A stretch of 64,000 nt of DNA. Origin: Velamenicoccus sp964471325 (GTDB lineage: Bacteria; Omnitrophota; Gorgyraeia; Velamenicoccales; Velamenicoccaceae). The DNA lies in the NCBI GenBank assembly GCA_964471325.1, contig CAYYFL010000007.1:36842-100841 (forward strand), read 5' to 3'. The translations under genes were made by a program, and so were the position numbers. Shown piece after piece: positions 24,672-32,251 of the stretch. The notes below the pieces were generated by a model. That model saw nothing but the letters and a program-made list of their open reading frames with translations, was not told the DNA's origin and did not search any database. Every line of letters begins with the position of its first letter. The stretch's first letter is position 1.

Positions 24672-26885
24672 TCAACTGCCCTGGGCCAGGGCTTTAAGCT
24701 CAGGATTCGCGCCGTCATATTCGTAGGCGGCCTTCCAGTATTTCAGGGCCTCTTGGGTTTCCCCTTGGTCCCGCAACATGTTTCCCAAGGTTTCGGCGTA
24801 TCGGGGTTCCTTGGGTGCGAGTTTTACGGCCCGGCGCAGGGCTTCGATGGCGTGCTTCGGGTCTTTGTCCTTGAGGATCATGGCCTGGACATAATATCCT
24901 TGAGCGAAGTCCGGATGGTCCTTGAGGACCGCCGAAATGACCTTTTTGGCTTTCTCGTCGTCTTTCATGCGGGCATAGATGAGCGCCAGCCGGGCGCGCA
25001 TCCATGGTTGTGCGCCGCCGTAGATGAGATTGAGGCGGGCATATTTATAGGCCTGCAGATAATCTTTCTTCTCGAAATAATAATCTTCCGCATACTTGAA
25101 CGCCTCCGCATTGTTCGGCATGATGTCCAGCGCGGCCCGGGCTTCCTTCCAGGCGGCCTCGTGGCACTCCAGGATGCTCAGGAGGTGCGCGCGTTTTAAG
25201 GCGGGGGCGGGATAGCGTTGGGCGATGCCGATACGCAAGAGATCGACGACGGGAGGTTTCCAGGATTTGAAATTGACGCGGAAGGCTTTGATCAAAGAGG
25301 CGTTTTCGGGAACATCGCGCACGAAGATGAGCGCGGCATCGTCGAAATAGACGCAGATCCATTGGGGGCTCTTGTAAAGATACCGGATCAGCCCGACATG
25401 GAGGTCGCGTTGAGGATTGCTTAGGAAAAAACCCCTGATGCGATAGCGGTCGACGAGCATCTCGATCGTTTCTCTCCTGCCTTCTCCCGCCTTGACGTAG
25501 TTCATGAAAAATTCAGGGCCGTAGAGTTCTGTGCGGCCGTCGATGAAGACGCGGCGCCTGGGATAGGTCTGACCGATGAGATACGACCCGGAGTTGAAAT
25601 CGTTGAACATGTGTTCGGGAAACGGATGGCCTAAAAGAAAACGGACGGCCTCCTCTGGATAGCGGTTACGGGCGATTCCCCAGAGTTCCGATTTCAATCG
25701 GTAGGTATGGAAATCGAAGCTGGCCGTTTCCAGATATTGCAACGCGCCCTTCGTCGGGTAATAGAACAAGAACAGGACAAACGCGTAGAAGGCGATCGTT
25801 CCCCAGGCGCGGGAGGTGAAGCGCGGCAGCGGAGTGCCGTTTTTGAATGCGCTGTCGACATTGTCGAAGATGATGAAAACCGCCGCGATGCCGAAATAGG
25901 CGATGTTGCGCACAGCCAGCAATGAAAAGACGAGGAAAAAAAGCCACAGCAGGACGTCTTGAAGCGAGATGCGGCGATAGTTGACGCGGAAACTGAAAAA
26001 CGAGACGAGGATGAGGACTTTATAATAGAGAAACCTGTGAAAGTCCAGGATATTGGACCAGGAGATGGGCCGGGCCAATTCCTGGATGTATTGGAAGACG
26101 ACCCTTCCTTTCTGGCTGATCTGTCCCAGGACGGCCAGGGGGTATTCTGCTCCTTTCAGGCCGTGAGGATTGAGCAGGGATGCCGCAAGCATGAGCAGGA
26201 AGACGACAATAAGAGAGTGGATCTGGGTTTTCGCCATTTTCTGGTTGTCCTTCCACTCCGGGGGAAGCGGGACAACCCGCTGGATGAGTTCGGCGGCGAG
26301 GATTATCAGGATGAGGACAGGGCCCAGGAAAGAGAAGCCGTGCATGTTGACCCAGATCGCCTGCAAGACGGGCAATGACCAGACGATGAGGTGTTTTTGC
26401 TTTTTATATTCCTTGAGGATGAAAAGATAAAGGGCAAGAAAGAAAAGACTGAAGATATCGGGACGGATGGTGAACCTGTAGGCCACCGTCAGCATCGCCA
26501 GATAGAGAATGACAAAGACAAAGACCGGATGGCCGCGTCTGACGCCGAAGAACAAAAGCAAAAGAAAAGTTGCGGCAACGGCGATGTTTTGCATGAGGAT
26601 CAGCCCGTCGCCCCCCCCTGCCCGGAAACTGAGGAACGCCAGCAGTTGGAAAAGCCATTCGTGATTGATCCATGGTTTGCCTGCCATGGTGAAGGAGAAG
26701 ATGTCGTTGAGAGGGACAAGGCCGGTCTTGGCGATGATCTCGCCGGTCTTGAGGTGCAGCCAGATGTCCAGGTCGGAGACTTCCCGGGAACAATAGACGG
26801 ACAGAATGATGAAAAACAACAGGATAAGCAGCCTGTTAAGGATGAAATCTACGGAATATTTGATGCGTGTCGGATTCAGTATCAT
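24672..26885 (-). CDS. polytopic membrane protein with C-terminal TPR repeats
   Basis: A 737-residue protein. Residues 15-390 hold about ten hydrophobic helices in the pattern of GT-C-like or O-antigen ligase-type membrane proteins, with an early GEIIAKTGLVPLNDIFSFTM segment. Then comes a soluble part with FIDGRTELYGPEFF near residue 485, and four or five TPR units from about 570 to 735. Proteins with this layout are common in Omnitrophota and Planctomycetes and are of unknown function; the loop resembles that of polyisoprenyl-phosphate sugar-transferring enzymes. No partner gene is adjacent. Confidence 0.8.
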   Translation of the reverse strand: MILNPTRIKYSVDFILNRLLILLFFIILSVYCSREVSDLDIWLHLKTGEIIAKTGLVPLNDIFSFTMAGKPWINHEWLFQLLAFLSFRAGGGDGLILMQNIAVAATFLLLLFFGVRRGHPVFVFVILYLAMLTVAYRFTIRPDIFSLFFLALYLFILKEYKKQKHLIVWSLPVLQAIWVNMHGFSFLGPVLILIILAAELIQRVVPLPPEWKDNQKMAKTQIHSLIVVFLLMLAASLLNPHGLKGAEYPLAVLGQISQKGRVVFQYIQELARPISWSNILDFHRFLYYKVLILVSFFSFRVNYRRISLQDVLLWLFFLVFSLLAVRNIAYFGIAAVFIIFDNVDSAFKNGTPLPRFTSRAWGTIAFYAFVLFLFYYPTKGALQYLETASFDFHTYRLKSELWGIARNRYPEEAVRFLLGHPFPEHMFNDFNSGSYLIGQTYPRRRVFIDGRTELYGPEFFMNYVKAGEGRRETIEMLVDRYRIRGFFLSNPQRDLHVGLIRYLYKSPQWICVYFDDAALIFVRDVPENASLIKAFRVNFKSWKPPVVDLLRIGIAQRYPAPALKRAHLLSILECHEAAWKEARAALDIMPNNAEAFKYAEDYYFEKKDYLQAYKYARLNLIYGGAQPWMRARLALIYARMKDDEKAKKVISAVLKDHPDFAQGYYVQAMILKDKDPKHAIEALRRAVKLAPKEPRYAETLGNMLRDQGETQEALKYWKAAYEYDGANPELKALAQGS

Positions 26886-27026
26886 GGAAATAACGGTACG
26901 AGGTTCAGGGATCTATGTGTATGGAGAGTATTATACCAAAGCGCACGGCTGTTCTTCCACGAGAATAATTTATTTTCTCACTGTGCGGCGGGCCGCAAAG
27001 GAGTTTCGGGCGATCGGGGCAGCTGT

Positions 27027-28178
27027 CTATACAATGATCTTGGGAATGATGAAGAGGCACAGGAAACTCGCCGCGGATGATATGACGATGAGCCCCTGCA
27101 GGCCCAAGACGGGCAACAGGAAGGCGCCGCAAAGATTGCTCGCCACAACGGCCAGATTGCTGAGGCTGGTCAAGAGGGCAAACGAGGCGGCTTCCAGCCC
27201 CTGGATGGAGTTCCTGGCCATGAAATCCAGGATCATGAGGAAGACGAACATGCCCAAGAGACTGTAGACGATATCATAGGCGACAGCCGTAGCCGGCGTA
27301 TAATGGAGATAGCTTAAAGTCGTCGCTGCGCCCAGGAAAACCGAGAAAAACAGCCATTTTTTGAGGTTTATTTTCTGGCTGAATTTAAAATACAGCAAGG
27401 CTCCGATGACGGCAAATGCCGTGCCGATGGTGCCCAGCGTCCCGATCCAGACTTTGCTCCATTTGAAGACATCTTTCTGGATAAACAAGAGCGGCGTGCC
27501 GAACGACGGCGCAAACTGATACAGAAAAACGAACAGTCCCGCCCACAGGAGTCTTCGTGAACCGAACAGCATTTTCATGTCCTGGACAAATTTTGAGGCC
27601 GTCTCCCTGCGGATGGGTTCCCCTGCGTTATAAAAGTATGCGAAGGCCCCCGCGATGATGTAAATGGGGATCAGGCAAAGATATCCTGCCGTATAGTCCC
27701 ACCTCTCGGCAATGTAGCCTCCTCCTATGCCGGTGATGAGCGTTGCAACAGAGATGGATATCCACTGCACGCTTTGGATTTTTCCGGTGGCGTTGTGCTG
27801 TTTGCCTTCGACACACATGATGCCGTCGACAGACACGTCTCTGAAGGCGGCCCAGGCAGAGCTGACGATAAGCATCCCGACGAGGAAGGCCAGGGGGAGA
27901 TGATTGGATCCTATCACGGCCGCCAAAAGCGCGCTGCACGACAGGGAAATAAGGATCCAGATCTTTTTGTTCAGGAAATTGTCTATGATGTATCCTATGG
28001 CGGGCTTGACGAGCCAGGCGAAAGTGATCACGCCGGAAATGAGCATGATCTTTTCCGGCGTGAATTTTAACGATTCCTTCAGATAATAAAAAAGACCCTG
28101 GGAAGGGAGTGTTTCGATGCCTTGCGTGAAGTAAACAGCGCTGCTGAGGAAGAAGACCCGTAATAACCTATTGTTCAT
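27027..28178 (-). CDS. major-facilitator / BT1-like membrane transporter
   Basis: A 383-residue protein with about twelve hydrophobic helices. The start YFTQGIETLPSQGLFYYLKE and WLVKPAIGYIIDNF resemble the BT1 (folate-biopterin) branch of the major facilitator superfamily, and RDVSVDGIMCVEGKQ near residue 112 matches the conserved DV--DG of that branch. The substrate cannot be told. It overlaps the 3' end of secG by 11 bp, so it is the last gene of the pgk-tpiA-secG transcript. Confidence 0.75.
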   Translation of the reverse strand: MNNRLLRVFFLSSAVYFTQGIETLPSQGLFYYLKESLKFTPEKIMLISGVITFAWLVKPAIGYIIDNFLNKKIWILISLSCSALLAAVIGSNHLPLAFLVGMLIVSSAWAAFRDVSVDGIMCVEGKQHNATGKIQSVQWISISVATLITGIGGGYIAERWDYTAGYLCLIPIYIIAGAFAYFYNAGEPIRRETASKFVQDMKMLFGSRRLLWAGLFVFLYQFAPSFGTPLLFIQKDVFKWSKVWIGTLGTIGTAFAVIGALLYFKFSQKINLKKWLFFSVFLGAATTLSYLHYTPATAVAYDIVYSLLGMFVFLMILDFMARNSIQGLEAASFALLTSLSNLAVVASNLCGAFLLPVLGLQGLIVISSAASFLCLFIIPKIIV

Positions 28179-28605
28179 TTCCCGGCGGATTTGGGGCAGC
28201 CGGTGCCGGCGTCTTTGGAGTTTCGGCCGCGACTGCCGATGCCGGGGCTGCTGGCGTTGTCTGCGGGGCCTGCGCCGGGGCCTGGGCCTGCGCCGGGGCC
28301 GTTGCCGCCTTTGAATCCGGCGTCTGCGCAGGAGCCTGAGCCGCGGGAGCGGTTGGCAGGTAACGCTCTACCAGCGAGCGGCTTTTCTGGATGGACATGA
28401 ACGCCAACGCCAGGCATGTAAAGAAAAATACGATCGCCAGGACCGTCGTGGATTTCACGAGGAACGAGCTTGTTTTTGTCCCGAAGATGGACTCGGCCGA
28501 CGAAAACGTTTCGATGAGCCCCCCTCCCCGCCCCTGCTGGACGAGGACGATCAGGATAAGAAGGGTGCAGGCGGTGATATGGATGGTGATGATGAGCGCG
28601 AACAT
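28168..28605 (-). CDS. secG: preprotein translocase subunit SecG
   Basis: Two transmembrane helices (residues 3-22 and 52-72) with the SecG signature VLVQQGRGGGLIETFSS between them. SecG is the accessory subunit of SecYEG. The protein then has an unusual tail of about 65 residues rich in Ala, Pro and Gln (APAQ repeats), not part of the known fold and probably cytoplasmic or disordered. It follows tpiA by 30 bp, a common order in Gram-positive and candidate-phylum bacteria. Confidence 0.93.
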   Translation of the reverse strand: MFALIITIHITACTLLILIVLVQQGRGGGLIETFSSAESIFGTKTSSFLVKSTTVLAIVFFFTCLALAFMSIQKSRSLVERYLPTAPAAQAPAQTPDSKAATAPAQAQAPAQAPQTTPAAPASAVAAETPKTPAPAAPNPPGNEQ

Positions 28606-28635
28606 AAACTTGGACTCCTTGATTGGCCCTGCGGC

Positions 28636-29400
28636 TTATTTGCTTACTTGTGCTCCTTTGACGATCTCGGCAAAGCTTTTGATGTCGAGGCTGGCCCCGC
28701 CGACGAGAGCGCCGTCGATATCTTTTTGGGAAATGAGCTCTTTGATGTTGCCTGGTTTGACGCTTCCGCCGTACTGGATGGTGATCTCATCGGCGATCTC
28801 GCGGGTGTATGCCTTTTCAAGGAGATCGCGGATGAAACGGTGGACTTCCTGGGCCTGGTCGGGCGTCGCCGTTTTTCCCGTGCCGATCGCCCAGACAGGT
28901 TCATAGGCGATGATCACTTTTTTGATCTCTTCCTTGTCGAGTCCCTTGAGGCTGTTGGTGACGTGGTCCCGGATGACATCGAAAGTGCGGCCCGCCTCCC
29001 TCTCCTCCAGGCTTTCTCCGACGCAGACGATGGGCGTCAGGCCGTGTTTGAGCGCAGATTTAAGCTTTTTGTTGACGATTTCATTGGTCTCATGGAAATA
29101 TTGGCGTCTTTCGGAATGGCCGAGGATGACGTAACCGCATCCAAGCTCTTTGAGCATCGGGGCCGATACCTCTCCGGTGAAGGCGCCGGCGTCTTCCCAG
29201 TGCATGTTTTGGGCGCCAAGGCCGATGTTCGTTTGATAAACGACCTCGGCGACCTCGTCGATCGCCGTGAAAGGCGGACAGACGATGATACCTATAGCGT
29301 CGATATCATACAGATCTCTTTTGAGACCGTTGGCCAGCTCGATGGCTTCGACTGTTGTCTTGTTCATTTTCCAGTTGCCGGCGATGATGATTTTTCTCAT
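28636..29400 (-). CDS. tpiA: triosephosphate isomerase
   Basis: 254 residues; interconverts dihydroxyacetone phosphate and glyceraldehyde-3-phosphate. It has the substrate-binding AGNWKMNKT (Asn and Lys near 7-13), the catalytic His in ILGHSERR, the catalytic Glu in IIAYEPVWAIGTG and the phosphate loops QYGGSVKPGN and LVGGASL. It lies 12 bp after pgk. Confidence 0.98.
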   Translation of the reverse strand: MRKIIIAGNWKMNKTTVEAIELANGLKRDLYDIDAIGIIVCPPFTAIDEVAEVVYQTNIGLGAQNMHWEDAGAFTGEVSAPMLKELGCGYVILGHSERRQYFHETNEIVNKKLKSALKHGLTPIVCVGESLEEREAGRTFDVIRDHVTNSLKGLDKEEIKKVIIAYEPVWAIGTGKTATPDQAQEVHRFIRDLLEKAYTREIADEITIQYGGSVKPGNIKELISQKDIDGALVGGASLDIKSFAEIVKGAQVSK

Positions 29401-29412
29401 TAAATATACTCC

Positions 29413-30603
29413 TTACCGTTTATCCTTGAGCGCGGCGATGCCCGGAAGGACCTTGCCTTCCATGAATTCAAGCGAGGCGCCGCCGCCTGTCGAAATATGC
29501 GTCATCTTGTTCTCGAGGCCGAACTTGGCCACGGCACCGGCTGTATCGCCTCCGCCGATGATGGTCTTGGCCTTGAGCGTCGTGATGAACGCCGCTACTT
29601 CTTTTGTCCCTTTGGCATACTTGTCGTTTTCAAAGATGCCCAAGGGGCCGTTCCAGCAGATGGTCTTGGCGTTTTTAAGGGCATCGCAGAACAAGGTGAT
29701 GCTTTTAGGGCCGATATCGACGGCAATCATGCCATCGGGGATGGCCGTATCTTTTGTCGTTTCGATCTTCGTCGGCGTATCGATATTGTCGACGGCCAGG
29801 TGGTCGATCGGAAGAACGACTTTGACCCCGGCCTTTTTGGCCTTTTCGAGGGTTTCTTTGGCCAGGTCGATCTTGTCTTTTTCGAGTTTTGAATTCCCGA
29901 TGGCAATTCCCTGGGCCTTGAGGAATGTATACGCCATGCCCCCGCCGATGACCAGGACCTGTGCTTTTTTCAGCAGGTTTTCGATGACGCCGATCTTGTC
30001 GGAGACTTTGGCGCCGCCCAAGATCACGGCAAACGGCTTGTCGGGCTGCTCAAGGGATTTGCCCAGATATTCGATCTCTTTGTCGAGAAGAAACCCTGCG
30101 ACCGCCGGCAGGTCGTGGGCCACGCCCTCGGTAGAGGCGTGCGCCCTGTGGGCCGTGCCGAAGGCGTCGTTGACGTATATGTCCGCAAGGCTTGCCAGCT
30201 GTCTGGCGAATGCAGGGTCATTCTCTTCTTCTTCGGCATGGAATCTCAGGTTTTCCAGAAGGATGACTTTTTCAGGAGAGGCGTCGATGGCCTTGGCGAT
30301 TTCAGGGCCTACGCAATCGTTGAGTTTTTTGACGGGCGTTTTGATCAGCTCCTGGAGCCTTTGGGCCACGGGATCGAGCCTGAGGGCTTCCTTGACCTGG
30401 CCGTCGGGCCGTCCCAGATGGGTCATCAAAATCAGTTTTTTCGGGTTGTTCTTGAGGATGTAATCGATCGTGGGGATGGCGGCCTTTATGCGCGTATCGT
30501 CTGTGATCGCCCCGCTTTTTTTATCCTGCGGCACGTTAAAATCCACGCGCATGATGATCTTTTTGCCTTTGAGATCAACATCCTTGACGGTCATTTTATT
30601 CAT
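29413..30603 (-). CDS. pgk: phosphoglycerate kinase
   Basis: 396 residues; transfers phosphate from 1,3-bisphosphoglycerate to ADP. It has MRVDFNVPQ with the N-terminal binding site, MTHLGRPDG, LENLRFHAEEE, the C-domain VILGGAKVSDKIGVIENLL and the nucleotide site TIIGGGDTAGAV. It is the first gene of pgk-tpiA-secG-transporter and has its own promoter at 30680-30707. The partner gap gene is 33 kb away on the same strand. Confidence 0.98.
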   Translation of the reverse strand: MNKMTVKDVDLKGKKIIMRVDFNVPQDKKSGAITDDTRIKAAIPTIDYILKNNPKKLILMTHLGRPDGQVKEALRLDPVAQRLQELIKTPVKKLNDCVGPEIAKAIDASPEKVILLENLRFHAEEEENDPAFARQLASLADIYVNDAFGTAHRAHASTEGVAHDLPAVAGFLLDKEIEYLGKSLEQPDKPFAVILGGAKVSDKIGVIENLLKKAQVLVIGGGMAYTFLKAQGIAIGNSKLEKDKIDLAKETLEKAKKAGVKVVLPIDHLAVDNIDTPTKIETTKDTAIPDGMIAVDIGPKSITLFCDALKNAKTICWNGPLGIFENDKYAKGTKEVAAFITTLKAKTIIGGGDTAGAVAKFGLENKMTHISTGGGASLEFMEGKVLPGIAALKDKR

Positions 30604-30679
30604 AGAAACCCCCGAAAAATTGTTTGATGGGTATTTGTTTCCGGTTTAGGTCCTGCGGTGTCCCGAGAACGATTGGCGT

Positions 30680-30707
30680 ATTATAGCAGATTTTTTCTTC
30701 TTGTAAA
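30680..30707 (-). promoter_or_regulatory. sigma-70 promoter, TTTACA-16-TATAAT, for pgk-tpiA-secG
   Basis: On the minus strand TTTACA (30707-30702) and TATAAT (30685-30680) are 16 bp apart. The start near 30672 leaves a leader of about 70 nt before the pgk ATG at 30603. Confidence 0.8.
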
Positions 30708-30725
30708 GGGCATCGTTGGAAAGGG

Positions 30726-31208
30726 TCAGCGCAGGCGATAAGGAGGCTGACGGTCCAGCCACCTGCGGATTTCACGCAGGCAGATATTGTCTTCGGGAAA
30801 AGTTCCGGCCAGTTCTTTGTGTCTGAAAAGGATGTCGTGCGCCAGCTTCTGTTTTTTTTCGTCTTGGTGAAAGAGGCTGAAGGCCAGGTCCATCCAGAGG
30901 TCGATGTTCTTAGGGTTTTTTTGGATCGCCCTGAGAAAAAGTTTTTCGGCCTGCCCGTATTTTTCGCCGAGGTAGGCGATATAACCGGCCAAAGCGAGAG
31001 TAAATTCCGAATCGTCGCATGCCAGCCAGTGCTTCGCTTTTTTTGAGAGGAGCCCCAGGAGGCGCGGATGGTCGAAGACCTTTTCGGCCAGCGCATCCAG
31101 GATATAGTTGCCTCTTGTCATGCCGCTGTCTGCCGTATTCGTCTGGTATCTGGGGCTGACGCGCGTCGTTCTCAGGAAATCTTGTTTTATCCTGGCGAGC
31201 GTTTTCAT
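30726..31208 (-). CDS. small TPR-like protein
   Basis: A 160-residue soluble protein with at least one clear TPR unit (KYGQAEKLFLRAIQKNPKNI, about residues 85-104) and a second partial unit around WMDLAFSLFHQDEK. No catalytic motif. Its ATG at 31208 overlaps the stop of the U32-like gene as ATGA, so it belongs to the accessory operon 35303-30726 as its last gene. It is probably a protein-interaction adaptor; the partner is unknown. Confidence 0.75.
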   Translation of the reverse strand: MKTLARIKQDFLRTTRVSPRYQTNTADSGMTRGNYILDALAEKVFDHPRLLGLLSKKAKHWLACDDSEFTLALAGYIAYLGEKYGQAEKLFLRAIQKNPKNIDLWMDLAFSLFHQDEKKQKLAHDILFRHKELAGTFPEDNICLREIRRWLDRQPPYRLR

Positions 31209-32251
31209 GGGGACGGTTTGGGTTTTATGGCCGCCTGCGCTACAGAGGCGCAGTAGCGGCAGCGCACGCACCGTTGGCCGCAATGCGTGGTGCGTTCGAT
31301 GAAGTCTTTGGGAAAAGCCTTGTTATCGCAGATGAAGGGCAAGGGGCCTTTGTTGGACGGCGCCAGCGTGAAGAGGTCGCCTTTGAAAGACCGGGCCAGA
31401 TACGCGGAGATCTTTGTTTTGAGGAGGCGGCTGTCGTCTTTGCGGTAGGCGATCTTGATCCCGTCCGCCCAGCCGTGTTCCTCGAAAAAGGCAAGGTCTT
31501 CCGGCCTCAGGTATGGCCGCCTGATCTCATCGGCCGGCTCCTGCGTTGCGAATTGGCATCCGTCTTTGAGCATGAAGCCGACGTAACATCCCGTCCCTTC
31601 CTGCAGCATCGTCCTGGCCGCCTCCAGGAGGACGGGCCATTCAGCATGCCTGCCGCCGTAGAAACAGTGAAGATAGCAACCGTGATTCGCCAAAAGTTTG
31701 ATGGTGACGGCAGGCAGGTGTTTGCGGCCGGCGCGGATGGCATCCAAGGCGCGTGCGTCGCGGTTGCAGGAGACATCCAGCGTGAATTCCGTCATTCCCA
31801 TCTTGACCGCCTCTTTGATTTTATGTTCACTGTCGATGTTCATGTAAACCGAACTCTGGAGGGCTATCTTCGGAAACATCTTGCGTAAGAACGGGACGAT
31901 ACACGGATCGGCCAAGGTGATCGATGTGATCCCTCCGGAGTCTTCGAGGGTTTTGACGTAGCGGCCGATGCGCTTGAGGTCGTCGAAGAAATTGATCCGT
32001 TTGTTGAGGAGGAGGTTCCTTTTGATCTTGTGACGGTGGCAGAGGGCGATCAACTGCCGGATCTCGCCGCTGGAGGCTTTGCGGGTATTGAGGTATTGAT
32101 TGGAATGGTCGTCTCCCTCGGGTCCGGCAAAATAGATTTCGTAGATCCCCCCTGTCGCGATCGCCCATTTCATGAGCGCCAGGTCGTTGTTGTAAGGGAT
32201 GGACAGTTTCAGCTTGGGATTTTTCATGGTTTTTGTGTTTTTTGGGATCAT
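31205..32251 (-). CDS. U32-peptidase-like TIM-barrel protein, copy 1
   Basis: A 348-residue protein related to the U32 family (YhbU/UbiU/UbiV type), 4Fe-4S proteins now tied to oxygen-independent hydroxylation and peptide or tRNA modification. Seen features: LKLSIPYNNDLALMKWAI start, ITLADPCIVPFLRKMFP, LANHGCYLHCFYGGRH near residue 205 and a terminal Cys cluster CGQRCVRCRYC. It is paralogous to the gene at 39361-40401. The ATG at 32251 is chosen because it forms an ATGA overlap with the upstream fusion gene. It lies between a glycosyltransferase-radical SAM fusion and a TPR gene. Substrate unknown. Confidence 0.8.
   Translation of the reverse strand: MIPKNTKTMKNPKLKLSIPYNNDLALMKWAIATGGIYEIYFAGPEGDDHSNQYLNTRKASSGEIRQLIALCHRHKIKRNLLLNKRINFFDDLKRIGRYVKTLEDSGGITSITLADPCIVPFLRKMFPKIALQSSVYMNIDSEHKIKEAVKMGMTEFTLDVSCNRDARALDAIRAGRKHLPAVTIKLLANHGCYLHCFYGGRHAEWPVLLEAARTMLQEGTGCYVGFMLKDGCQFATQEPADEIRRPYLRPEDLAFFEEHGWADGIKIAYRKDDSRLLKTKISAYLARSFKGDLFTLAPSNKGPLPFICDNKAFPKDFIERTTHCGQRCVRCRYCASVAQAAIKPKPSP

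Noticed and set aside
24672..26885. Assignment of the TPR membrane protein to a specific sugar transferase family
   Set aside because: Helix count and a few motifs are not enough; no catalytic motif could be confirmed.
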